NCBI GenBank assembly: GCA_017861215.1
Contig: JAGFXN010000128.1
Span: 1-6,953, forward strand
Length of the DNA: 6,953 nt
DNA from: Deltaproteobacteria bacterium
Lineage (GTDB): Bacteria > Desulfobacterota > Desulfuromonadia > Geobacterales > DSM-12255
Direction of reading: 5' to 3'
Below the pieces are notes generated by a model. It was given only the letters and a program-made list of their open reading frames with translations, made no database searches and was not told where the DNA came from. The stretch's first letter is position 1. Each line of letters opens with the position of its first letter. Both the position numbers and the translations under genes were made by a program. Positions 1 through 5,934 of the stretch are shown here, piece after piece.

Positions 1-235
1 GCCGCATGAGCCGGTCTTGTGCGAGGGTGTACAGCAAGGGGCCGATAACAATCAGCAGCAGCGGCAAAGCTATTTTGAAGATTTCCTTCGCCAGGAAATG
101 TGCCGGCGTCATGGAGTTGATAAGGAGAGCGATGACTGCTGCTGCCAGCAGTATGGCCGGGACCACAACCAGCAGCGTTATGCCGGGCCTTTTCTTCCAG
201 ATGCTCTGGTCTTTCTGTGGTCGTCCCGTTGTCAA
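1..235 (-). CDS. Membrane protein of unknown family, TTG start, 3' end outside the window
   Basis: Not recognised as a named family. Reading the minus strand from TTG at 235-233 gives 78 open codons to the window edge. The product has a short polar, basic N-terminus (MTTGRPQKDQSIWKKRPG), a hydrophobic segment at about residues 19-40, a short linker (NSMTPAHFLAKE), and a second hydrophobic segment at about 54-70 followed by charged residues. This looks like a two-helix membrane hairpin with the N-terminus in the cytosol. The frame has an in-frame TAG at 253-251, and the only plausible start after it is this TTG. An AAAGG at 250-246 lies 10 nt upstream as a modest ribosome site. The TTG overlaps the TGA (234-232) that ends one frame of the receiver remnant, an arrangement typical of translational coupling. 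That suggests it was the second gene of a signalling operon. The plus-strand frames over this stretch show no protein-like pattern. The C-terminal part is unseen, so it could be a small membrane protein or the N-terminus of a sensor. Confidence 0.6.
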   Translation of the reverse strand, partial: MTTGRPQKDQSIWKKRPGITLLVVVPAILLAAAVIALLINSMTPAHFLAKEIFKIALPLLLIVIGPLLYTLAQDRLMR

Positions 236-459
236 TGGTGCCGTGCCTTTCTAGTTGACGTCATGAAGATAGTGGTGACCTTCTCGTTGCAGCGTGCCGC
301 TTCAGGATTCCGCCTACTTCAAAGCCATCCATTTCCGGCAGGCCCGTATCGAGAAGTATCAGGTCTGGATGGCATGTCTGTGCGGCTGCGAGCCCGGCAA
401 AATTATTGCTGCACGAATATAGCTAATTGTGCACGGTTCAACAAGTGTTGAATGGAACA
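232..459 (-). pseudogene. Decayed CheY-like response regulator receiver domain
   Basis: Three stretches in two frames together read as the middle and end of a two-component receiver domain. First is SIQHLLNRAQLAIFVQQ (about 453-406), in the same frame as the third stretch, matching helix 1 and strand 2. The second is the most telling: NNFAGLAAAQTCHPDLILLD followed by TGLPEMDGFEV and GGILKRHAAT (about 407-285), with the phosphoacceptor Asp at 350-348 and the usual LPEMDG loop. Third is EKVTTIFMTST (285-253), matching strand 4, ending at TGA 234-232. Two compensating indels, near 405 and near 286, separate the pieces. The first frame meets a TAA at 405-403, and the middle frame meets TGA at 263-261 and has no normal start codon. 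The N-terminal acidic pocket and the strand 5 Lys region are missing. It therefore looks like a dead remnant rather than a working regulator. Sequencing error could explain one indel but not the missing ends. Confidence 0.6.
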
Positions 460-464
460 TCGGC

Positions 465-493
465 TTGATTTAGGGCTGTTAAGATGCTATAAG
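465..493 (+). promoter_or_regulatory. Sigma70-type promoter of the aldolase gene
   Basis: TTGATT at 465-470 and TATAAG at 488-493 are separated by exactly 17 nt and match the -35 and -10 consensus in four of six positions or better. Transcription would begin near 500, giving a leader of about 43 nt before the ATG at 543. No operator-like repeat was seen next to it. Confidence 0.55.
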
Positions 494-542
494 GTTTCAG
501 TTTTTGCCGCAGGCAAATTCATCTACCCAAAGGAGTGCACTC

Positions 543-1823
543 ATGTCTTATGCCGCAGATTTCGACAAGGCGCTGCAGGTTGGCCGTCCCCCCAATATCA
601 GGAAGCTTTTCCCGAACTCCAGGGCGCTGCTTGTCAGCGGCAAGGTGGTTGACCGGGCGATGAGCGCCAAAGGGAAAGCCATTGCCATGGCTGCCAACGG
701 CCGCAGCTATTTCGTTATCAGAGGGGTTCTGCAGGCTGCCCAGCGGGCGAACTGCCCGGTAATCATTGAAATCGCCAAGTCGGAAGGTGGTCAGAAGGCC
801 TACTGCGCAGTCAACTACTGGAACATGGCACGCATTGTCGATGCGCTCTGCAATGAGCTTGCCATCACCGTGCCGGTGGCTATTCATGCCGATCATTACG
901 GCATCAAGAACGACCAGGATCTCGAAGCTGCCAGGATCGAAATTCCGACGATGTTCGAGGCCGGGATAACCTCGATTGCCATTGATGCCTCCCATCTGCC
1001 GGACGACAAAAATCTGCTGGCCAATCTGGCTATCAATAAATGCATTCCGAAGTGGGCGGGACTGGAGACCGAGGTCGGCGAGATCAAGGGTAACCAGGGT
1101 CTCTCCACCGTTGCCGAAGCCAAATTCCTCATCCAGGGGCTGAATGCTCATGAAATCTTCCCGGACTGGATTGCTCTCAACAACGGCACCACCCACGGCC
1201 TGGAAGCTTCCGATGCCGGTATCCAGGTCGGGCTCACCGCCGAGATCCATCACGCGCTTGCTCCCTACCGGATCAACGGCGCCCAGCACGGCACTTCCGG
1301 CAACAGCTCCGAGCGGCTGCGCGAGATTGCCAACCAGACCAAAACCACCAAGGCCAATGTGGCCACCGCCCTGCAGATGATCTCCTGGGGGCTGGAAGTG
1401 AACGACTACGGCAATGCCCAACTCGATGCCGACGGCAACTTCATCAAGGTGAAGGGTGAAGGGATGGCCGAAGAGCTCTGGCTGGAGATGGTTGCCTATG
1501 CCAACGATAAAGGGTGGAAAAAAGGCGATTACAAGAGCCTCAACCTGCCGTTTGAAAACAGGCTGCTTGCCCAGCCGCGGGAGATCCGCGAGCGGATGGC
1601 CAGGCGGGTCGAGGATTTTGCCTACAAGATGTTTGCCGATGTCTTCAACGCGACCGATACAGCACCGCTGGCAGTAGCGGCGCTACTCGCGGCAGGCTCG
1701 TATGATCTCGGCGCCAAGGGGAGCCTGATCGAGGATCCGGCACACTGGAGCGAGGCACAGATCATCGAGAGGGCAAAGTCAATAGGCGGCGACAAGGGAC
1801 CGGCGGGCAATTTCGACGACTAG
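543..1823 (+). CDS. fba: Class II (metal-dependent) fructose-bisphosphate aldolase
   Basis: It reversibly splits fructose 1,6-bisphosphate into dihydroxyacetone phosphate and glyceraldehyde 3-phosphate in the cytosol, for glycolysis and, in acetate-grown Geobacter-like cells, mainly gluconeogenesis. The 426-residue product carries the class II active site in order. HADHYG (His115, Asp117, His118) holds the catalytic Asp and first metal His. GLETEVGE (Glu175, Glu177) is the acidic metal-site loop. NNGTTHG supplies His218, and NGAQHGTSGNSSER supplies His249 with the Gly/Ser-rich phosphate loop. EVNDYGN (Asn287) corresponds to the later substrate-binding strand. These assignments are by analogy with E. 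coli FbaA. The protein is longer than the roughly 360-residue E. coli enzyme, with extra C-terminal helices as in the long subgroup. The start at 543 is chosen because AAAGGAG at 529-535 lies 7 nt upstream; an ATG at 504 would add 13 residues without such a site. It appears monocistronic. Specificity for a related ketose bisphosphate such as tagatose bisphosphate cannot be excluded. Confidence 0.9.
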   Translation: MSYAADFDKALQVGRPPNIRKLFPNSRALLVSGKVVDRAMSAKGKAIAMAANGRSYFVIRGVLQAAQRANCPVIIEIAKSEGGQKAYCAVNYWNMARIVDALCNELAITVPVAIHADHYGIKNDQDLEAARIEIPTMFEAGITSIAIDASHLPDDKNLLANLAINKCIPKWAGLETEVGEIKGNQGLSTVAEAKFLIQGLNAHEIFPDWIALNNGTTHGLEASDAGIQVGLTAEIHHALAPYRINGAQHGTSGNSSERLREIANQTKTTKANVATALQMISWGLEVNDYGNAQLDADGNFIKVKGEGMAEELWLEMVAYANDKGWKKGDYKSLNLPFENRLLAQPREIRERMARRVEDFAYKMFADVFNATDTAPLAVAALLAAGSYDLGAKGSLIEDPAHWSEAQIIERAKSIGGDKGPAGNFDD

Positions 1824-1896
1824 ACGTTTCCGGGGCAATCAGCCGTAAAAAAGCATGTGAAACAGAGAGGCACAAGTTCACAGAGTTCTTTTCTAA

Positions 1897-2014
1897 CTAT
1901 TGCTTCGGTGAATAAACATATAAATGGTAGGGGCTCGGCATGCCGCGCCCAATCTGGGGCGGGGGAACCCCGCCCCTACAGCAGGGTTTGAATGTTTAAT
2001 CGCCGGAGCAATAG
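1897..2014. repeat. MITE-like palindromic element with 23-bp terminal inverted repeats
   Basis: The left end (1897-1919, beginning CTATTGCTTCGG and ending TAAACAT) and the reverse complement of the right end (1992-2014, beginning CTATTGCTCCGG and ending TAAACAT) agree at 20 of 23 positions. Nested inside are a second inverted repeat, GTAGGGGC (1927-1934) with GCCCCTAC (1972-1979); a hairpin around the palindrome GGCATGCC (1937-1944); and a perfect 9-bp stem GGGGCGGGG / CCCCGCCCC with a 3-nt loop (1956-1976). The element has no coding capacity, as expected for a small non-autonomous element. GTAGGGGC...GCCCCTAC palindromes of this general look are, from memory, dispersed in many bacterial genomes. 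No convincing target duplication directly abuts the ends. A loose 12-bp direct repeat lies 22 nt outside the left end and 3 nt outside the right end. Confidence 0.65.
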
Positions 2015-2185
2015 AATCAGAGAGACACATCTTTTGCTTGAATGATGTCGGCTCACCAGGAAGGTGACAAGCACTATTGCTTTTTCTGCAAAGACTCCTC
2101 GGTATTCTCGCTTGAAAGCGCCTGCCATTGGCCAGTGCGCGGTGTTTCGTGAGCTGCTGTTTTTTGATGGTAGCCGTAGACGATG

Positions 2186-2211
2186 AAAGGGGCTTTGCGC
2201 CCTTTTTTTTT
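2186..2211 (+). terminator. Rho-independent terminator
   Basis: AAAGGG (2186-2191) pairs with CCCTTT (2200-2205) across an 8-nt loop that can partly close through its own GC bases, and nine T residues (2203-2211) follow. Its direction is plus. It lies about 360 nt beyond the aldolase stop, so it ends either a long aldolase 3' UTR or a separate small transcript. Confidence 0.65.
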
Positions 2212-2231
2212 CGCGTTGCGATGGAAATCTA

Positions 2232-2240
2232 TGGTACTAT
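2232..2240 (+). promoter_or_regulatory. Possible extended -10 promoter for the Tim44-like gene
   Basis: TGGTACTAT at 2232-2240 fits an extended -10 element (TG, one base, then TACTAT). No good -35 lies at the usual 16-18 nt distance; TTGCGA at 2216-2221 is too close. It sits just after the terminator and about 60 nt before the ATG at 2301, so the location is right but the call is weak. Confidence 0.3.
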
Positions 2241-2300
2241 CACGCCAGTTTTCCGACTGGACATTCCAATGGTAATTCAGAAATCAATCGAGGTGCTACA

Positions 2301-3266
2301 ATGGTAAGGAAACTATCGATTCTGGGCTGTCTGCTGCTGGCTTCATCAATGCTGACAATCCTCTTCATGACTGCCGAGGCCGACGCCCGGGCCGGCGGCG
2401 GCCGTTCCATGGGCAGCCGCGGTACCCGCAGCTACTCGCAGCCGGCCGCGCCGTCAACTGCGCCAAGCCCCTATCGTGCCGCTCCGCAGCAGGCAACTCC
2501 GGCAAGCCCGTCGCCGTTCCAGCAGCCGCAGCCCGCCGGCGGCGGTTTTCTGCGCAGCATGGCAGGCGGTCTGGTCGGCGGCATGCTCGGCGGCATGCTC
2601 TTCAGAAGCATGGGCTTCGGCGCCGGCGGCGGCATGGGCGGCGGTGGCATGGGGCTGTTCGACATCCTGCTGATCGCCGGCATCGGCTACCTTATTTACC
2701 GCTTCATCAAGTCAAGGCGTCAGGCTGCCCAGCAGGGGGGCGAGTATGCCAGCTACTCATCACTGCCCAATACTGCCTACGAAGTACCGCCGCAGAACAG
2801 CATCGCGTCAACACAGGATGACCTGGCGGTCGGGCTGTCCCATATCCGCCAGATGGATGCCGGCTTTGACGAGAATCGTTTCAGCGATCAGGTGATGGAT
2901 ATCTTCTTCAAGATTCAGGGAGCCTGGATGAACCGTGATCTCTCGCCGGTGGCATCATTGCTGAACGATGATATGCGCCGTGTTTTCCAGGATGACATCG
3001 ACAGCCTCCTGCGTGAGAAGAAGGTGAACCGGCTGGAGAATATTGCGGTGCGGAATGTAGAGATCTGCGAAGCCTGGCAGGAGCAGGGCCAGGATTACAT
3101 CACCGCCCTGATCTATGCCAATCTGCTTGACTACACCACCGACGATGCCAGCGGCCAGGTTGTCTCCGGCAGCAAAACCGACCCGGTAAAGTTTGAAGAG
3201 TTCTGGACCTTTACCCGCCCGGTGGGGAGCGGCGGCTGGAAGCTGAGCGCCATCAACCAGAAATAG
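2301..3266 (+). CDS. Tim44-like domain protein, exported or membrane-anchored
   Basis: The 321-residue product starts with a signal-like hydrophobic segment (about 5-23) ending in TAEADARAGGG, with a likely signal peptidase I site after the ADA at 27-29. Next come a Ser/Pro/Gln-rich linker (about 35-78), a Gly/Met-rich stretch (about 79-118, with GGLVGGMLGGML and GAGGGMGGGGMG), and a membrane helix (about 119-136, DILLIAGIGYLIYRFI) closed by KSRR. Residues about 185-320 resemble the bacterial Tim44-like domain, an NTF2-like alpha/beta cone: an initial helix FSDQVMDIFFKIQGAWMNRD, a helix LNDDMRRVFQDDIDSLL, strands around IAVRNVEICEA and YITALIYANLLDYT, and the end FEEFWTFTRP...GGWKLSAINQ. Such domains bind membranes or lipids in mitochondrial Tim44; the bacterial role is unclear. 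The start is supported by GAGG at 2290-2293, 7 nt before the ATG. It seems to be a single gene, unrelated to the cytochrome cluster except by direction. Confidence 0.82.
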   Translation: MVRKLSILGCLLLASSMLTILFMTAEADARAGGGRSMGSRGTRSYSQPAAPSTAPSPYRAAPQQATPASPSPFQQPQPAGGGFLRSMAGGLVGGMLGGMLFRSMGFGAGGGMGGGGMGLFDILLIAGIGYLIYRFIKSRRQAAQQGGEYASYSSLPNTAYEVPPQNSIASTQDDLAVGLSHIRQMDAGFDENRFSDQVMDIFFKIQGAWMNRDLSPVASLLNDDMRRVFQDDIDSLLREKKVNRLENIAVRNVEICEAWQEQGQDYITALIYANLLDYTTDDASGQVVSGSKTDPVKFEEFWTFTRPVGSGGWKLSAINQK

Positions 3267-3307
3267 CTGCTTGACTGTTGCAACGGCTGCTGATTGTCGA
3301 TCTGAAC

Positions 3308-3337
3308 TTGCAAATTGTTACCGTTTGTGAATAGTAT
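3308..3337 (+). promoter_or_regulatory. Candidate sigma70-type promoter of the cytochrome cluster
   Basis: TTGCAA (3308-3313) and TAGTAT (3332-3337) are spaced by 18 nt, placing the start of transcription near 3344, about 38 nt before the cytochrome ATG at 3382. It lies in a 115-bp gap with no terminator visible for the Tim44-like gene. A second TTGCAA at 3278-3283 gives a spaced direct repeat of a palindromic hexamer, which may be chance. Confidence 0.42.
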
Positions 3338-3381
3338 TGAAAACTCACGGCATGTGCAATTTATTGGGGTGGTGATCTGCC

Positions 3382-4716
3382 ATGTTTGTCAAAGGTTTTT
3401 TGTTTGCAGTTATTCAGGCAGTACTCCTTATCTGGGCTGCGCCTCTCCTGGCCCAATCATGTGGCGCGGGCACCTGTCATAAGAAGCTGATTGTGCAAAA
3501 GATGCCCCACCAGCCGGTCAAGGATATGGAGTGCTTTTCCTGCCACAAGCAGGTTGAGCTGAATCATCCGCTCGGTAAAGGCAAAGGTGCTTTTGAATTT
3601 ACGGCAACCGGCTCAAAGTTGTGTTTCCAGTGCCATACCCCCATGGGAAAGGGGAAAAATGTTCATGAACCGGTGAAAAGCGGCGAGTGCATTGCATGTC
3701 ACAAGGTTCATGGCGCGGCCGATCGTTACCTGCTCGATAATAGGGAAGATTTGACGCTTGTCTGCACGAAGTGCCACGACAGCGCGTCATTCACGCAGAA
3801 GTTCATGCATGGTCCGGTTGCAGTCGGTGGCTGTACCAAGTGCCATGACCCCCACGAGGGTCCCGAAAAATATTTCATCAAGGGTTCATCCGTCCGCAAC
3901 CTTTGCCTTTCCTGCCATACCGATATGTCCAGTGCGCTTCAAACCGAGCCGGTTGTGCACAAGCCGGTGCAGAGCGGCAACTGCACCCTCTGCCATACCC
4001 CTCATGGCGGAGCCTTCAAGGGCCTTCTCAAGAAAAAAATCCCTGATGTCTGTATTGAGTGTCACCCGAAAATCGGCACTCGATTGTCCGGCCTGAAGTT
4101 TCCCCACAAGCCACTGCAGACGGAGGGGGGGTGCAGCAACTGTCACTCGCCCCACACCGCCAAGGGGAAAGGACTTCTGCAGGGTGACGAGAAAACGGTC
4201 TGTTTAAGCTGCCACGGTAGGGACGACCTGGGTAAGCCGCCGCTGACAAACATGAAAAAAGCGCTCGAGGGGAAAAAGTATCTGCATGGCCCGCTGCTCA
4301 AGGGCGAGTGTAAAGGCTGTCATGACCCCCATGGTTCGAATTACTTCCGGATGCTGACCGGCAACTATCCTGAAACTTTTTATTTCGCCTACAAGGAAGG
4401 GAGCTACGATTTCTGCCTGAAATGTCACGAGAAGAATCTGCTCCGTTTCGCGGAGACGACCATATACACCAGATTCCGGAACGGCAACCGGAATCTGCAT
4501 TATGTCCATGTGGTGAATCGCAAGGGGCGCACCTGCCGTGTCTGCCACGAACCGCATGCCGGCAACGAGGTGAAGCTGATCAGCAAGGAAGGGGTCAAGT
4601 TCGGCGTATGGAAGGTCCCGATCAACTTCACTATGAATCAGAGCGGCGGAAGCTGCGCACCGGGGTGTCATCGCGCGTTCAAATATGACCGCGACAAGCC
4701 CGAATCGTACCGCTAG
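3382..4716 (+). CDS. Exported multiheme c-type cytochrome with doubled-CXXCH repeats (13-15 hemes)
   Basis: The 444-residue product is a periplasmic or extracellular electron carrier. A signal peptide (1-24, ending PLLA) precedes Gln25. Thirteen CXXCH heme sites begin at Cys 51, 81, 103, 128, 151, 175, 201, 224, 251, 274, 310, 345 and 385. Two more sites have unusual spacing: CGAGTCH (27-33, CX4CH) at the mature N-terminus and CAPGCH (425-430, CX3CH) near the C-terminus. Many sites sit in the repeated unit H-x-P-(V/L)-x(3-4)-G-x-C-x-x-C-H-x-x-H-G, for example MHGPVAVGGCTKCHDPH, then a basic Gly/Leu segment and a second CXXCH. This is the signature of the doubled-CXXCH family. The upstream His residues (43, 95, 143, 193, 242, 302) are natural distal heme ligands. 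No clear lipobox is present, since Cys27 is preceded by AQS. The ribosome site is weak (GGTGAT at 3371-3376). It is probably the first gene of the electron-transfer cluster, with a 134-nt gap to the propeller gene. Confidence 0.88.
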   Translation: MFVKGFLFAVIQAVLLIWAAPLLAQSCGAGTCHKKLIVQKMPHQPVKDMECFSCHKQVELNHPLGKGKGAFEFTATGSKLCFQCHTPMGKGKNVHEPVKSGECIACHKVHGAADRYLLDNREDLTLVCTKCHDSASFTQKFMHGPVAVGGCTKCHDPHEGPEKYFIKGSSVRNLCLSCHTDMSSALQTEPVVHKPVQSGNCTLCHTPHGGAFKGLLKKKIPDVCIECHPKIGTRLSGLKFPHKPLQTEGGCSNCHSPHTAKGKGLLQGDEKTVCLSCHGRDDLGKPPLTNMKKALEGKKYLHGPLLKGECKGCHDPHGSNYFRMLTGNYPETFYFAYKEGSYDFCLKCHEKNLLRFAETTIYTRFRNGNRNLHYVHVVNRKGRTCRVCHEPHAGNEVKLISKEGVKFGVWKVPINFTMNQSGGSCAPGCHRAFKYDRDKPESYR

Positions 4717-4814
4717 CGAAACTTGTCCGGCTTCGGTCGTGGCGATTTTTGGTCATTGAAGGTCAGCCTGGAAGGCAATGGTTTGTACTGGCAGCAATCA
4801 GCCGTACTGCAGCA

Positions 4815-4836
4815 GCGCAAACAGTGATGTTTGCGC
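4815..4836 (+). promoter_or_regulatory. Perfect 9-bp stem-loop with GTGA tetraloop just before the propeller gene's ribosome site
   Basis: GCGCAAACA (4815-4823) and TGTTTGCGC (4828-4836) form a perfect stem closed by GTGA (4824-4827), a GNRA-type tetraloop in RNA. It ends 4 nt before GGAG (4841-4844), which is 6 nt from the ATG at 4851. It has no T tract, so it is not a terminator. It could mark an mRNA processing or stability boundary inside the operon or tune translation of the lipoprotein. It could also be a DNA-level operator. No known riboswitch family was recognised around it. Confidence 0.4.
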
Positions 4837-4850
4837 AAAAGGAGAAACTA

Positions 4851-5901
4851 ATGTTCAGATTCGCAATTCAGCTGTTAACCCGCAACAACTCCAGAATCGC
4901 CGGGCTGCTGCTGGCGCTCCTGCTTTCAGGGTGTGCCGGTTCGCAGGTAAAGACCGGCCCGATCTTTTTCCCGCCCGCGCCGAATCCTCCCAGGATTCAG
5001 TATCTCATGGGCATCTCCGATTCATCCGACATCGAAGGGAAGAAGAGCAGCTTTTCCTTGATCCTGACCGGCAGGGAGAGTACCGAACTGACGCGGCGCA
5101 TTTCCAAGCCCTATGGGATCACCAGCCACAAGGGCAAGATCTACGTCTGCGACATCGGCGTCGGCAATGTCATCATTATCGATCCTGCGCTCAAGACCTT
5201 CGAATATCTGAAGGGTAATGTCAACATCGGAAAACTGAAATGTGCTGGTAGACGAGGATTCGCTCTATGTTCTCGATATCCAGAAGAAAAATAACGAGAT
5301 CAAGGTCTTCGACCTGAGGAGCGGCGCACTGAAGGGGAGCTTCGGCAAAGCTGTCGAGGGGGGCGAAGGGCTGGCGATCCCGACGAATTTCACCATGGAC
5401 GACAAGGGCTTTATCTATACGACGAACGCCGGCACCGGTAGAATCATCAAGCTGGACAAGGATGGACACATTCTCTTCGCTTTCGGGGAGTTTGGCGATA
5501 TCGTCGGGAAATTTTCGCGGCCCAAGGGAGTAGCGGTGGATCACGAGGGGCGCATCTACGTCGTCGACAGCGGCAGTCAGAACGTGCAGATTTTCACTGA
5601 CAAGGGGCGCATTATCGCCTTCTTCGGCGATCCCGGCCTGGTAAAAGGCTCTCTCAACCTTCCTGCCAGCATAACGGTAACCAAGGATAACCTGGAGTAT
5701 TTTCAGACCTTTGCCGCCCCCGGATTCATTCTGGAAGCAGCTATCCTCGTGACCAACCAGTACGGTGAGGACAAGATCTCCGTCTACGGATTGGGGCAGA
5801 TGCAGGGGAAAGAAGGCGGCTCGGCAACCGGCAAACAGCCGGTCCCGGATGGAAAGAAGAGCGAGGGTGACAAGCCTGAACCGGCGAAAGACGGGAAATA
5901 G
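4851..5901 (+). pseudogene. NHL-type beta-propeller lipoprotein, disrupted by one frameshift near 5241
   Basis: The first part (4851-5240, 130 codons) has GGAG 6 nt upstream and a lipoprotein signal ending LLLSGC (lipid Cys28). It then has the Pro-rich start FFPPAPNPPRIQYLMG common in this group and a first propeller strand set (SKPYGITSHKGKIYVCDIG). After LKGNVNIGKLK the frame runs into unrelated residues and a TAA at 5292-5294. Dropping T5241 restores the repeat pattern: VLVDEDSLYVLD, then FTMDDKGFIYTTNAGTGRII, then GVAVDHEGRIYVVDSGSQNV, ending in a Lys/Gly/Pro-rich tail at TAG 5899-5901. Joined, it would be about 349 residues with a six-bladed or partial propeller. Such propellers usually bind partner proteins; here that could mean positioning cytochromes at a membrane. 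The downstream part could begin at GTG 5242, but it would lack a signal peptide and the first blade. No recognisable slippery site supports programmed shifting. Sequencing error is possible. Confidence 0.78.
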
Positions 5902-5934
5902 CATGCAAACAGTACTGCGAGGGGACGGGTCGGC

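Larger units (their letters stand above)
1824..2300. other. Gene-free 477-bp intergenic region with mobile-type repeat, hairpins and terminator
   Basis: No protein-like reading frame was found on either strand. From left to right it holds a MITE-like inverted-repeat element (1897-2014); a hairpin TCACC/GGTGA with loop AGGAA (2053-2067); a hairpin CGCT-TGAA-AGCG (2109-2120); a strong intrinsic terminator (2186-2211); and a possible promoter for the next gene (2232-2240). An imperfect 12-bp direct repeat, CAGAGAGGCACA at 1863-1874 and CAGAGAGACACA at 2018-2029, brackets the repeat element. The stretch 2015-2185 could be a small transcribed RNA ending at the terminator, but no known RNA family was recognised. 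Confidence 0.6.

Noticed and set aside
411..432. Imperfect dyad GCACGAAT ... ATTGTGC upstream of the aldolase promoter, operator-like.
   Set aside because: It is short, missing one base in one arm, and lies within the decayed receiver sequence, so it is probably incidental.
6..451. Two overlapping plus-strand frames (82 and 144 residues) at the left end.
   Set aside because: They are antisense to the membrane protein and the receiver remnant, have no family-like pattern and no convincing ribosome site.
519..1421. A 300-residue minus-strand frame opposite the aldolase.
   Set aside because: The plus strand carries a full class II aldolase active site; the antisense frame reflects GC-rich codon bias.
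1835..4806. Identical 13-mer GCAATCAGCCGTA in two intergenic regions (1835-1847 and 4794-4806).
   Set aside because: A repeat this short is expected by chance in a window of this size about as often as not, and the flanks do not match.
4749..4850. Upstream ATG (4749) adding 34 residues to the propeller lipoprotein.
   Set aside because: It would bury the lipoprotein signal in the interior. ATG 4851 has a good GGAG and places the lipobox correctly.
3267..4850. A c-di-GMP/cGAMP-type (GEMM) riboswitch before the cytochrome or propeller genes, expected in Geobacter.
   Set aside because: The conserved GEMM core segments were looked for by eye in both leaders and on both strands and not found.
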